Shown piece after piece: positions 34,505-44,800 of a stretch of DNA of 64,000 nt. Numbering within the stretch: the stretch's first letter is position 1; every line of letters starts with the position of its first letter. The DNA comes from Pseudomonadota bacterium. GTDB lineage: Bacteria; Pseudomonadota; Gammaproteobacteria; Xanthomonadales; Rhodanobacteraceae. Below the pieces are notes generated by a model. It was not told the DNA's origin. It searched no databases and saw only the letters and a program-made list of their open reading frames with translations. The stretch lies in assembly GCA_018240465.1 (NCBI GenBank), contig JAFEFS010000067.1:1-64000 (forward strand). The letters run 5' to 3'. The position numbers were made by a program, and so were the translations under genes.

Positions 34505-35407
34505 ATGCCCAGCCTGACCCATTTGCAGCGCCTCGAAGCCGAAAGCATCGACATCCTGCGCGAAGCCGTCGCCGAGTCCGAGCGGCCGGTGATGCTGTAT
34601 TCGATCGGCAAGGATTCGTCGGTGATGCTGCATCTCGCACGCAAGGCGTTCTACCCGAGCCGCCCGCCGTTTCCACTGCTCCACGTCGACACGACCTGGA
34701 AGTTCCGCGACATGTACGCGATGCGCGAGCGCGCCGCGCGCGAGTCGGGCATGGAACTGATCGTCTACAAGAACCCCGAAGCCGAACGCCTCGGCATCAA
34801 CCCGTTCACCCACGGCTCGGCCGGGCACACCGACATGTGGAAGACGCAAGGCCTCAAGCAGGCGCTCGATCTGCACCGCTTCGACCTCGCCTTCGGCGGC
34901 GCGCGCCGCGACGAGGAGAAGTCGCGCGCCAAGGAGCGCGTATTCTCGTTCCGCTCCGCGCAGCACCAGTGGGACCCGAAGAACCAGCGCCCGGAACTCT
35001 GGCGTCTGTACAACACGCGCAAAAATCAGGGCGAGTCGATCCGCGTATTTCCGCTGTCGAACTGGACCGAGCTGGACATCTGGCAATACATCCATCTCGA
35101 ACACATCCCGATCGTGCCGCTCTATCTCGCCGCCGAACGGCCCGTGGTCGAGCGCGACGGCATGCTGATCATGGTCGACGATGCGCGCTTTCCGCTGCGT
35201 GCCGGCGAGGTGCCGATGAACAAGCACGTGCGTTTCCGCACGCTCGGCTGCTATCCGCTCTCGGGCGCGATCGAATCCACGGCCGACACTCTGCCGGCAA
35301 TCATCCGCGAGATGCTGCTGGCGACGACCACCGAACGCCAGGGGCGCCTGATCGATCACGATGCGAGCGCGTCGATGGAGAAGAAAAAGGCGGAAGGATA
35401 CTTCTGA
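34505..35407 (+). CDS. cysD: Sulfate adenylyltransferase subunit 2 (CysD)
   Basis: This 300-residue ATP-sulfurylase catalytic subunit makes adenylyl sulfate (APS) from ATP and sulfate. The PP-loop is visible in [18 protein letters not shown]. Family blocks follow: [58 protein letters not shown] and [15 protein letters not shown]. The length matches E. coli CysD (302). Its TGA overlaps the ATG of cysNC by one base, so the two subunits are translationally coupled and form the CysDN heterodimer. Confidence 0.97.
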   Translation: MPSLTHLQRLEAESIDILREAVAESERPVMLYSIGKDSSVMLHLARKAFYPSRPPFPLLHVDTTWKFRDMYAMRERAARESGMELIVYKNPEAERLGINPFTHGSAGHTDMWKTQGLKQALDLHRFDLAFGGARRDEEKSRAKERVFSFRSAQHQWDPKNQRPELWRLYNTRKNQGESIRVFPLSNWTELDIWQYIHLEHIPIVPLYLAAERPVVERDGMLIMVDDARFPLRAGEVPMNKHVRFRTLGCYPLSGAIESTADTLPAIIREMLLATTTERQGRLIDHDASASMEKKKAEGYF

Positions 35408-37338
35408 TGAACACCGCCATCCAAACCGTCGATCGTGCATTGATCGAAACCGACATCGAGCAGTACCTGCGCATGCACGAGAACAAATCGCTGCTGCGCT
35501 TCATCACCTGCGGCAGCGTCGACGACGGCAAGAGCACGCTGATCGGACGCATGCTGTACGAAGCCAAGGCGCTGCTCGACGATCAGCTCTCCGCGCTCGA
35601 CGCCGACTCGAAGAAACATGGCACGCAGGGCGACGATCTCGATTTCGCCCTGCTCGTCGACGGGCTTTCCGCGGAACGCGAGCAAGGCATCACGATCGAC
35701 GTCGCCTACCGCTTTTTCAGCACCGACAAGCGCAAATTCATCGTTGCCGACACGCCAGGTCACGAGCAGTACACGCGCAACATGGTCACCGGCGCATCGA
35801 CTGCCGACGTAGCCGTGATCCTGGTCGACGCGCGCAAGGGCGTGCTCACGCAGACGCGGCGGCACAGCTATCTGGTTTCGCTGGTCGGCATCAGGCAGGT
35901 CGTGCTCGCGGTCAACAAGCTCGACCTGGTCGGCTATTCCGAGCAGGTCTTCGACGAGATCGATCGCGAATACCGCGCCTTCATCGAGCGCCTCGACGGC
36001 AGCATCAAGCACGTCACCAGCATTCCGCTCGCGGCGCTGCGCGGCGACAATATCGCCGAAGCCAGTGCGAACACGCCGTGGTACAGAGGTCCCCATCTTC
36101 TCGAATTTCTGGAAAATGTGGAAATTGCCGCATCGTCCACAAATTCACCTTTGCGCATGCCGGTGCAGTGGGTCAACCGCCCGAGCCTCGACTTTCGCGG
36201 CTTCTCCGGGCGCATTCTCGGTGGCTCGGTCAAGCCGGGGGACGAGGTGCGCGTGCTGCCCTCGGGCAAAACCTCGACGGTTGCGCGCATCGTCAGCCTG
36301 GCCGGCGACGCGGCCGTAGCGCTCGACGGCGAATCGGTCACGCTGACCCTGACCGACGAAATCGACATCAGCCGCGGCGACGTGATCTGCTCGGCGCGGG
36401 ATCCCGCCGGTCTAGCCGACCAGTTCGAGGCGACCATCGTCTGGCTCGACGAAACGCCGATGCTGCCGGGCCGCTCCTACCTCGTGAAGATGGGTGCGGC
36501 CACGCTCGGCGGCGCCCTGTCGAAGCCGAAATACGTGGTCGAGGTGAACACGCTCGACCACCTCGTCGCGAAGACGCTCGATGTCAACGAAGTCGGCGTA
36601 TGCACGCTGACCCTGGACCGCGCAGTCGCGTTCGATGCCTACGCGGACAACCGCGACATGGGTAGCTTCATCGTCATCGACCGGTTGACCAATCACACGA
36701 TCGCCGCCGGCACGCTGCACTTCGCCCTGCGCCGCTCGCAGAACATCCACTGGCAGGCGCTCGAAATCGACAAGACGGCCCGCGCGCGCCTCAATGGGCA
36801 CAAGCCCTGCGTGCTCTGGTTCACCGGCCTGTCCGGCAGCGGCAAATCGACGATCGCCAACCTCGTCGAGCGCAAGCTGCACGCGCTCGGCGTGCGCACC
36901 TACCTGCTCGACGGCGACAACGTGCGCCACGGCCTGAACAAGGACCTCGGCTTCACCGCCGCCGACCGTATCGAGAACATCCGTCGTATCGGCGAGGTGG
37001 CGCGGCTCATGGTCGATTCGGGTCTGGTCGTGCTGACTGCGTTCATTTCGCCATTCCGCTCCGAGCGCAAGCTGGCGCGCGAGATGGTGCAGGCCGGCGA
37101 GTTCATCGAGATCTTCGTCGACACGCCACTCGCCGTCGTCGAGCAGCGCGACCCGAAGGGACTGTACAAGAAGGCGCGCCGCGGCGAGCTGAAGAACTTC
37201 ACCGGCATCGACTCGCCATACGAAGCACCGGAAACGCCGGAGCTGCACATCGAGACCGAACAGCTCGACGCCGATGCCGCCGCCGAGCGCATTGTCGCCG
37301 AATTGCGCGCGCGTGGCGTGCTCGGCCTGCACGCCTGA
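35407..37338 (+). CDS. cysNC: Bifunctional sulfate adenylyltransferase subunit 1 / adenylylsulfate kinase (CysNC fusion)
   Basis: This 643-residue fusion has an N-terminal GTPase that powers APS synthesis and a C-terminal kinase that phosphorylates APS to PAPS. GTPase motifs: [15 protein letters not shown] (G1), the [13 protein letters not shown] segment (G3) and VNKLDL (G4); EF-Tu-like beta domains run to about residue 440. The APS kinase starts near residue 465 with the P-loop [15 protein letters not shown] (about 475), then [27 protein letters not shown] and [20 protein letters not shown]. Fusions of this kind are frequent in Xanthomonadales and Pseudomonas. PAP made downstream is removed by CysQ (5742-6548). 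Confidence 0.97.
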   Translation: MNTAIQTVDRALIETDIEQYLRMHENKSLLRFITCGSVDDGKSTLIGRMLYEAKALLDDQLSALDADSKKHGTQGDDLDFALLVDGLSAEREQGITIDVAYRFFSTDKRKFIVADTPGHEQYTRNMVTGASTADVAVILVDARKGVLTQTRRHSYLVSLVGIRQVVLAVNKLDLVGYSEQVFDEIDREYRAFIERLDGSIKHVTSIPLAALRGDNIAEASANTPWYRGPHLLEFLENVEIAASSTNSPLRMPVQWVNRPSLDFRGFSGRILGGSVKPGDEVRVLPSGKTSTVARIVSLAGDAAVALDGESVTLTLTDEIDISRGDVICSARDPAGLADQFEATIVWLDETPMLPGRSYLVKMGAATLGGALSKPKYVVEVNTLDHLVAKTLDVNEVGVCTLTLDRAVAFDAYADNRDMGSFIVIDRLTNHTIAAGTLHFALRRSQNIHWQALEIDKTARARLNGHKPCVLWFTGLSGSGKSTIANLVERKLHALGVRTYLLDGDNVRHGLNKDLGFTAADRIENIRRIGEVARLMVDSGLVVLTAFISPFRSERKLAREMVQAGEFIEIFVDTPLAVVEQRDPKGLYKKARRGELKNFTGIDSPYEAPETPELHIETEQLDADAAAERIVAELRARGVLGLHA

Positions 37339-37349
37339 CGCCGCGTGCG

Positions 37350-38456
37350 TCAGGGTGCGCCGGCAGGCAACGGGATCGGCTTGCCCGCCCCGGGATACGC
37401 ACGGTCGAAATCCAGTCCGAAAGCCTGCGCGATCGTCGCCGCGATCTGGTGCTGGTACAGCGTCGGCCCGCCTTCGAGCTCGCCGCGCCGCACGTCGCCG
37501 GGCGCGGCCACCGCGAGCCAGATGTTCCTGGCCGACGTCAATTCCTCGTTGTGCGTATCCCAATACTCGGCCATATTGCCGCGACCGTGGTCGGTGGTGA
37601 CGATCAGCACCGTGTTGTCGCGATACGACGACATCGCCTGTAACTGCGTCCACAACGCGGCCAGGAAACGGTCAGCGCGGTGCAGCGATTCCAGCATCAA
37701 TTCATACTTCTTGTCGTGCGCATAGTCGTCGGTATCACCGAGGCCGATGTAGAGCAGGCGCGGATGCTCGCGGCGAAGATAGTCGAGCGCGAAGCGCTGG
37801 GTCGGATAGTCGAAACGTTCATCCGGCCAGGCAACCATCTCGGCTTGCGCCGTGCTCAATTCCCGCAGCGCCGCGTCGTTGCTCGCATAAGGTGCGAATC
37901 CCGCGTTCACGACAATCGCATCCGGCTCGTGCTCGACGATGTCGTTGAACCTGTCCCAACTGGCGAACACCGCCACCGCCGACTTGGGCAGGCGCAGTTC
38001 GCGACGCACGAATTCGAGCACGGTCGGCACCGGAACACGTTGCTTCGTGTTGTCGACGATGACCCCGTCGTGCGCGCGGCCGGTGAGGATTTCCGCGTAA
38101 CCCGGATACGAGGTGTGGAAGCGGTTGCTCGATTCGACATGACTCGCCTTCGCCGGGTCGCCGGCGATCCAGGCATGCTGCGTCAGCAACGTGCCCCAGA
38201 GGAACGGCATGATCTTCGCGCGGCGTTCTTCGGTGGTCGGCGCCCAGTAGCGTCGATACAACGACGTGCCTTCGACCGGCGCGCCGCGCGCGAGGAACTT
38301 CATCACCGCCGGGTCGGCACCGCCGAACATCTCCTGCCAGCGCACACCGTCGAGCGTGACGAGGACGACGTTGCGCGACTTCGCCGCGGGCGCGAACGCA
38401 TGCCCTTGCGGGAAACACAGCAGCAGACACGACAATGCGGACAGAATACGCAGCAT
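37350..38456 (-). CDS. Secreted alkaline-phosphatase-superfamily hydrolase
   Basis: This 368-residue protein has a signal peptide (LRILSALSCLLLCFPQGHAFA). The alkaline phosphatase / phosphodiesterase fold is indicated by NVVLVTLDGVRWQEMFGGAD (metal Asp; T or its neighbourhood as nucleophile), SYPGYAEILTGR, IGLGDTDDYAHDK (metal ligands) and IVTTDHGRGNMAEYWDTH (DHG metal motif). The substrate is unknown; nucleotide pyrophosphatase, phosphoglycerol transferase and sulfatase branches share these motifs. The start ATG at 38456 is set by the signal peptide. It converges with cysNC, 11 bases apart. Confidence 0.85.
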   Translation of the reverse strand: MLRILSALSCLLLCFPQGHAFAPAAKSRNVVLVTLDGVRWQEMFGGADPAVMKFLARGAPVEGTSLYRRYWAPTTEERRAKIMPFLWGTLLTQHAWIAGDPAKASHVESSNRFHTSYPGYAEILTGRAHDGVIVDNTKQRVPVPTVLEFVRRELRLPKSAVAVFASWDRFNDIVEHEPDAIVVNAGFAPYASNDAALRELSTAQAEMVAWPDERFDYPTQRFALDYLRREHPRLLYIGLGDTDDYAHDKKYELMLESLHRADRFLAALWTQLQAMSSYRDNTVLIVTTDHGRGNMAEYWDTHNEELTSARNIWLAVAAPGDVRRGELEGGPTLYQHQIAATIAQAFGLDFDRAYPGAGKPIPLPAGAP

Positions 38457-38573
38457 GCGCTTTCCCGATGACTCGTGGCAGCGGCGAGGATACCGAATTT
38501 CCGGGTCCGTAACCGCGACGTCATCATCGCGCACTAGCGCGCCGGCCTGGTCTCCACGCCGAGCCGCCTGCCG

Positions 38574-38899
38574 ATGTCCAAGCCCAGCCTGATCGACAAA
38601 CTGGACCACGCGCTGTTCAATGCGATCTACTCACGCAGCCTGGTCTGCAACACCTGCCGGGAAGACCCGGCGATCGACCGCAGGGCGCTCGCGCTCGGAC
38701 CAGAAGCAGATTTTCACGGTCGACGCGAATTCTCGCCAGATCGCGCTGCTGAGCTGAAGATCGCCGATCCATGCGCTGGCCTGCAACGACTACTTCGCGA
38801 TCTTCGGCGAGGGCCATCAGCCGGACTTCGGCAATCTCTACCGGCAGAAGCTGCGTGCGCAACTTTCACCGTTCGCGCGGACCTGGCGGGACACGCATC
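38574..38899 (+). pseudogene. Decayed BtaA-like (DUF3419) 3-amino-3-carboxypropyl transferase
   Basis: The opening frame reads IDKLDHALFNAIYSRSLVCNTCREDPAIDR, a clear N-terminus of BtaA/DUF3419, the enzyme that adds the homoserine moiety of betaine lipids from S-adenosylmethionine. After LALGPE the family's SAM-binding segment (about 20-25 residues) is missing. The match resumes in another frame as QIFTVDANSRQIALL, shifts for ELKIA, and shifts back for HALACNDYFAIFGEGHQPDFG and LYRQKLRAQLSPFAR. The remaining ~280 residues of a normal BtaA are absent. The gene has therefore lost its cofactor site, its frame and its C-terminal two thirds. It is followed immediately by a BtaB-like remnant. Confidence 0.75.
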
Positions 38900-39645
38900 G
38901 TGAGCCGACCGGCCACCCTGCGCTACGACGTCGCCGTGCTGCACCAGATGCTGCGCGGTGTACCGAAGCCGTCTTTGCATGCGCGTAACCTGGAAGGTTT
39001 CCATGGCGCGCAGGCACGGGACCGCGGCCGCTTTCGCGAGCGCCTGCTGCGCGGGCGCGAGGAATTGATCCGGCGCTTGCGCGCGCGACTGCCGGCGCAG
39101 GCGCGCATCGTCGAACTCGGCGGCGGCACCGGCCGCAACCTCGAATTCTTCGGCGACCGTTTGGGCGACGTCGCAAGCTTCGACCTCGTCGACCTCTGCC
39201 CCGCCCGCTCGCATGCGCACGCGAACGTCTCGCGCGCCATCCGCTGGTGCGCATGGTCGAAGCCGACGCGACGGCCTGGCGGCCCGATGCGCCGGTCGAT
39301 TGCGTCTACTCTTCCTATGCGCTGACGATGACCCCCGACTGGCGCGCGGCGCTGGCCAACGCACTCTCCACGCTCAAGCCAGGAGGCTTGCTGGGCGTAG
39401 TGGATTTCTATACTTCCGCAGCGCAACCAGCAGCCGGACTCGTGCGCCACGGTACCTTCACGCGGGATTTCTGGCCGCGCTGGTTCGCTCACGACGGCGT
39501 GAACCTCGATCCCGCGCATCTCGCCACGCTGTCCGAGTCCCTGCCGGCGCACGAGCTCGCCGAGCGTCGCACCACGGTGCCGTACCTGCCGCGGATTCGC
39601 GTGCCGTACTACGTGCTGGTTGGGCAGCGTCGCCTCGCGGAGTAG
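38900..39645 (+). pseudogene. Frameshifted BtaB-like methyltransferase
   Basis: From a GTG at 38900 the frame encodes RYDVAVLHQMLRGVPK, GSxSHA-type linkers, and the methyltransferase motif ARIVELGGGTGRNLEFFGD, then SFDLVDLCPA. Near 39205-39215 the coding match moves to another frame: RERLARHPLVRMVEADATAW, then PVDCVYSSYALTMTPDWRAAL, PGGLLGVVDFYTSAAQPA, and FWPRWFAHDGVNLDP to the stop at 39645. Rejoined, it is a near full-length BtaB, the N-methyltransferase that finishes diacylglyceryl-trimethylhomoserine. One indel separates the halves; it could be a sequencing error, but the ruined btaA neighbour argues for true decay. Confidence 0.75.
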
Positions 39646-39799
39646 CGCGGTTCCTCGGCGAGTCCGGAACTTCCGGCGCGGCAATCGCCGGGCGTCGGGG
39701 TCGCCATGACATCCGGCAGTCCACACCGCGGCAAGCGCTGCCGGCCACTTCAAACCTGCGCCGGATCGGTTCATAGTGTGCGCCCCTGCCAATACGAGC

Positions 39800-40912
39800 A
39801 TGCGCCACGTGAACGCGTCGGTCATCGCAAACCCCATCGCGGCCCAGGGCAAGCCCTCGTTCTGGCCGCTGCAGATCGCGGGCTGGGCGACCTACTTCAT
39901 CCTCAACGCCACGGCGGTGATCGGGGAAGGCAGCGAACTGCGTTACCTGGTCGTCTCGCTGACCGTAACCCTCTCCGGCTTCGCCATCACGAGCCTGTTG
40001 CGATTGGGCTACCGGCAATTGTGGGCGTTGCCGCTGCCGCGCATGGCGGGCTTCGCGGCGGCGCTGCTGCTGACTGCCACGCTGGTGCAGGCAGGCGTCT
40101 ACCTCGGCGCGAAGTTCGCCTTCCATTTCTGCGACGACTGCATGTCGCACAACCTGCTCAGCTACCTGTGGTACTTCCTGTCGATGTTCTACCTGCTCCT
40201 GTCCTGGAGCGGACTCTACTTCGGCATCAAGTTCGCGCAGCAATCGCAGCTGCAGAAGGAAGCCGCGCTGCGCGCGCAGAACGCCGCGCATGCGGCACAG
40301 CTGAAGATGCTGCGCTACCAGCTCAACCCGCATTTCCTGTTCAACACGCTCAACGCGATTTCCACGTTGGTGCTCGACGACAAGCGCGACACCGCTTATC
40401 GCATGGTCGGCAGTCTGTCCGCATTCCTGCGCCACTCGCTCGACTCCGACCCCGAGCAGCGCGTCAGCCTCGCCGAGGAAGTCGACGCGCTCAGGCTCTA
40501 TCTCGGCATCGAGCAGCTGCGCTTCGGCGACCGCCTCAAGGTGGAGATGGACATCGAACCGGCCGCGCGCATGGCACTCGTGCCGAGCCTGATCCTGCAA
40601 CCCTTGATCGAAAATGCGATCAAGTACGCGGTGTCGAAGCGCGAAGAAGGCGGTTGCGTCGCGCTGGTGGCGCGCCGCGACGCGAACCTGGCGCACGACG
40701 CCTGGCTCGACCTGCACCTGCGCGACGACGGTCCGGGTTTCGACGAGGCCGACATCGCGCCAAACGGCCATGCGCGCGTCGGCATCGCCAACACGCGCGA
40801 GCGCCTGCGCGTGCTCTACGGAGAACGCCAGCATTTCCACATCGGCAACCGTGAACCGCACGGCGTCGACGTGCACATCCGCCTGCCGTTCGAAACCGCG
40901 CGCGGAACGTGA
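39800..40912 (+). CDS. LytS/AlgZ-type sensor histidine kinase
   Basis: This 370-residue kinase has four N-terminal membrane helices (about residues 24-40, 48-68, 80-104 and 120-145). A coiled linker and the His_kinase domain (PF06580 type) with MLRYQLNPHFLFNTLNAIS follow; the phospho-acceptor is H178. The HATPase region has PLIENAIKYAV (N box, about 271), DDGPGFDE, and GIANTRERLRVLYGE. No periplasmic sensor domain is evident, so the signal is probably membrane-borne. The ATG at 39800 is favoured, with a GTG at 39776 as alternative. The next gene begins two bases after its stop and encodes the cognate LytTR regulator. Confidence 0.9.
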   Translation: MRHVNASVIANPIAAQGKPSFWPLQIAGWATYFILNATAVIGEGSELRYLVVSLTVTLSGFAITSLLRLGYRQLWALPLPRMAGFAAALLLTATLVQAGVYLGAKFAFHFCDDCMSHNLLSYLWYFLSMFYLLLSWSGLYFGIKFAQQSQLQKEAALRAQNAAHAAQLKMLRYQLNPHFLFNTLNAISTLVLDDKRDTAYRMVGSLSAFLRHSLDSDPEQRVSLAEEVDALRLYLGIEQLRFGDRLKVEMDIEPAARMALVPSLILQPLIENAIKYAVSKREEGGCVALVARRDANLAHDAWLDLHLRDDGPGFDEADIAPNGHARVGIANTRERLRVLYGERQHFHIGNREPHGVDVHIRLPFETARGT

Positions 40913-40913
40913 G

Positions 40914-41714
40914 ATGGCGACGATACGTGCCCTCATCGTCGACGACGAACCGCTGGCGCGACGCGGCCTCGAGCTGCGCCTGCGCCGTCACGCCGACATC
41001 GAGATCGTCGGTGAGGCCGGCAACGGCCGCCAGGCCTTCCACGCGATTTCCACATTGCGCCCGCAACTGATGTTCCTCGACGTGCAGATGCCCGGCATCG
41101 ACGGTTTCGAGCTGCTGCGCGCGCTGCCGGCAACGCAGATCCCGTTGACTGTCTTCGTCACCGCCTACGACCAGTACGCACTGGCTGCGTTTGCCGCAAG
41201 CGCGCTCGACTACCTGCTCAAGCCGGTCGACGATGTGCGCCTCGACGAGGCGATCGCCCGTGCCCGTGCGCGCCTCGGCGCGCGCAAGACCGAAGACCAC
41301 TACGAGCGCCTGCTCAAACTGATCGCGACGCTGCCCGAAGCGGCGAAGTCGAAGCTCGACGCGCATCTCGCCGACGACACGGACCTGCCTGCGGCCGCGA
41401 AACTCACGGTCAAGGACGGCCACCGCCTGCTGCGCATCGATATCGAGACGATCCGCTGGATCGACGCTGCCGGCGACTACATGTGCATCCACGCCGGAGC
41501 CGACACGCACGTGTTGCGCGGCACGATGCTTGATCTGGAACGCCGCCTCGATCCGCGCCGCTTCGCGCGCGTGCATCGCTCCAGCATCGTGAACCTCTCG
41601 CGCGTCAAGGAGATGCGCCCGCACGTGAACGGCGAGTATTTCCTCGTGCTCGACTCAGGGCACGAGTTGAAGCTGTCGCGCAGCTATCGTGACAAGGTGA
41701 AGTTGCTCACCTGA
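40914..41714 (+). CDS. LytTR-family response regulator
   Basis: This 266-residue regulator has a receiver domain with ALIVDDEPLARRGLELRL at the start, phospho-acceptor D56 in LMFLDVQMPGIDGFELLRAL, VTAYDQYALAAF, and YLLKPVDDVRL. A C-terminal LytTR DNA-binding domain (about 165-266) contains IETIRWIDAAGDYMCIH, HVLRGTMLDLERRLDPRRF, RVHRSSIVNLSRVKEM and LSRSYRDKVK. It resembles AlgR-type regulators by architecture. It is paired with the kinase upstream. The genes it controls are unknown; the RND pump that follows is a candidate by position. Confidence 0.92.
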   Translation: MATIRALIVDDEPLARRGLELRLRRHADIEIVGEAGNGRQAFHAISTLRPQLMFLDVQMPGIDGFELLRALPATQIPLTVFVTAYDQYALAAFAASALDYLLKPVDDVRLDEAIARARARLGARKTEDHYERLLKLIATLPEAAKSKLDAHLADDTDLPAAAKLTVKDGHRLLRIDIETIRWIDAAGDYMCIHAGADTHVLRGTMLDLERRLDPRRFARVHRSSIVNLSRVKEMRPHVNGEYFLVLDSGHELKLSRSYRDKVKLLT

Positions 41715-41731
41715 CGGGTTCTTTTTTTGCT

Positions 41732-41758
41732 CGTCATTCCCGCCTACGCAGGAACGAC
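41732..41758. repeat. Intergenic palindrome, CGTCATTCC family
   Basis: CGTCATTCC (41732-41740) and GGAACGAC (41751-41758) flank CGCCTACGCA. It is a second copy of the family seen at 6558-6589 and lies in the gap between the LytTR regulator and the RND transporter gene. An AGGTGA...TCACCT stem at 41695-41712 and a seven-T run at 41722-41728 precede it and might help end transcription. Confidence 0.7.
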
Positions 41759-41899
41759 AGGCGAGAGCCGCCGTCGCCAAACGCTTCGTCGCACCGTGCC
41801 AACGCTTCGTCGCAGACGATGCAACCTTCATGACCAATGCCACATCTCATTGCCCGAGCCGCGCGCCATGCTAGCCGCGGACAAAGAAGGGAGCGGCCC

Positions 41900-44800
41900 A
41901 TGAAGATCATCGAAGCCTCGCTGAAGAACCCGGTCGCGGTCGGCATGGCGGTGCTGCTGGTCGCCCTGCTTGGCCTGCTCAGCCTGCGCGAACTGCCGCT
42001 GCAGCTGTTTCCCGACATCGACCGGCCGCAGATCTCGATCCAGACCAACTGGCGCGCGGCCTCACCCGAGGAAGTCGAAGCGGAATTGCTCGAGCCACAG
42101 GAACAAGTGTTGCAGGGCCTGCCGGGGCTTGAAGAACTCGACGGCAACGCCGGCGCTGGCGGCAGCAACATCAACCTGACCTTCGCGATCGGCAGCGACA
42201 TGAAGAACGCGCTGGTCGAGGTGATCGGGCGGATCAACCGCGTGCGCTCGATCCCGAAGGACGCCGACCGGCCCGTGGTGCAGATGGGCGGCAACAACGG
42301 CGGCGCCAATACCACGCTGAGCTGGTTTTTCGTGCAACTGCTGCCCGGCACGCCGGGGCCGATGGACAAGTATCGCCAGTTCATCGAGAACACGGTCAAG
42401 CCGCGCATCGAAGCGGTGCCGGGCGTTGCCCAGGTGATCGTCAACGCGGGGCCGCCCGACGAGGTGCGCATCACCGTCGACATGGCCAAGGCGGCCAGCC
42501 TCGGCGTGTCGATTCCCGATATCGCCGCGCGCGCCGCTGCCGCGGCGGACGTTTCCGGCGGCCAGGTCGACGTCGGCCGCCAGCAGTATCAGCTGCGCTA
42601 CACCGGACGCTACAAGCCGGAGCAACTCGGCGCGCTCGTACTGTCTTCCAAGGCGGACAAGGTCGTGCATCTCGCCGACGTCGCCACGATCGAAGTGCGG
42701 CCGCCGCGGCGCCAGTTCTATGCCTACCAGAACGGCAACCCGGCGATCGGCCTGCAGGTCGACAAGGTCAACGGCGCGAACGTGCTGCAGACGCTGACTG
42801 CGGTGAAGAAGGTCGTCGCCGAACTGCGCGACGGCGTGCTCAAGGACAAGGGCCTCGGCATCGAGCAGTCGTTCGACTCCTCGCTGTTCATCAACCGCGC
42901 GGTGCACCTGCTCAGCGAGAACCTCATCGTCGGCGCGCTGCTCGCGCTGCTCTGCGTGTGGTGGTTCATGCGCGACATCCGCGCGACGATTCTGATCGCG
43001 GCGACCATTCCAATCTGCCTGCTCGCCACGTTCACCGTGCTGCATCTCACCGGTCACAGCCTCAACGTGATCTCGCTGGCCGGCCTCGCATTCGCGGTCG
43101 GCATGGTGGTCGAGGGCGCGATTGTCGTCTCCGGCAACATCCTGCGCCTGAAGGAAAGCGGGGTCACGCCGCACAAGGCTGCGCTAACCGGCACGCAACA
43201 AGTGGTCGGTGCGCTGATCGCCTCGACGATCACGACGATCGCGGTGTTCCTGCCGGTCGTGTTCCTGCGCGACGTCGAGGGCCAGATCTTCTCCGATCTC
43301 GCGCTGACGATTTCCATTGCGGTGGCGATCTCGGTCATCGTCGCGATCACCGCGCTGCCCGCGGCGGCGGGTTGGTTGAAAGCGAAGAAACTCAGATCAG
43401 GCTACGGCGACGGTTGGCCGTGGCTGACCGACAAGATCATGGCGTGGACCGATACGCGACCGAAGCAGATCGGCTGGGTGTTCGCCCTGCTCGTACTGCC
43501 GCTCGCGGCGACGTTCGCTTTCATGCCGCGCCTCGACTATCTACCGCCGGTCAAGCGCGCGGCGATCGACACGTTCTTCAGCTTCCCGCCGGGCATGCCA
43601 CCCGAAGTGATCGACCGCGAGATCGTGCCGACGATTCTCGCGCGCATGAAGCCGTACATGGACGGCAGCAAGCAGCCGCAACTGAAAAACTGGTACGTGC
43701 TGCTGTGGCCGGGCGGCGGCACGATCGGCGCGCGCGTGGTGGATGAAGCCCGCATCGGCGACCTCGAACGCATCGTCCGCGACGAGATCACGGTCGGCTT
43801 CCCCGACACGCGCGCGTTCACCCAGGAGGGCGACCTGTTCGGCGGCTTCGGCGGCTCGGCACGCGCGGTGTCGATCCATCTGCAGGGCGAGGACGCGGCG
43901 AAGCTATACCAGGTCGCCGAGACCGGCCGCCAGTTGCTCGAAGCGAAATTCAAGGGCGCCAACGTGCAGGCGTTCCCGCCGACCGACGCTGCGCAGCTCG
44001 AACTGCGCGCCGCGCCGGACGACCGGCGCATCGCCGAAGCCGGCTGGGACCGCGCCACCCTCGGCGACATCGTGCGCACGCTCGGCGACGGCGCCTGGCT
44101 CGGCGAATACTTCGACGGCGAGCAACGCGTGCCGGTGATCCTGCGCGCGAGCGTCGGGCAAACGCCCGAGGAACTCGCGCAGACGCCGGTCGTCGCGCCG
44201 AACGGCAAGGTGATGACGGTCGGCGAAATGGTGCATCTGGAAACCGCGCTCGGCCCCTCGCAGATCCGCCGCCTCGACCACCGCCGCACGGTGACGTTGA
44301 CCATGGATCCACCGGCAACGCTCGCGCTCGAAGACGCGCTGGCGACGATCGACAAGGACATACTGCCGACGCTGCGCAAGCAACTGCCGGACGGCACGAT
44401 CCGCCTCGCCGGCAGCGCCGACCGCCTCGAACGCATCGTCGGCACGATCGGCAAGAACTTCCTCCTTGCCCTGTTCGTGCTCGGCCTGCTCATGGCGGCG
44501 ATGTTCAAATCGCTGCGCCACGCCGTCATCGTCGTGCTCACCGTGCCACTCGCGCTGATCGGCGGCATGCTCGGCCTGCGCGTGCTCGGCCTGTTCGCGT
44601 TCCAGCCGCTCGATCTGTTGTCGATGATAGGCTTCATCATGATGGTTGGCGTCGTCGTCAACCACGCGATCCTGCTCGTCGACCTGACCCGCGAGGAGCA
44701 GGCCAACGGCGCCAACCTGTCGGATGCGATCCGCATGTCGCTCAACCAGCGCCTGCGCGCGATCCTCGCCAGCACGCTGACCGGCGCGCTCGGCGCGCTG

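Noticed and set aside
38574..38903. A genuine small protein of 109 residues starting at 38574
   Set aside because: Only the first ~45 residues match BtaA; the rest of the frame is out-of-frame BtaA sequence, so it is a decayed gene.
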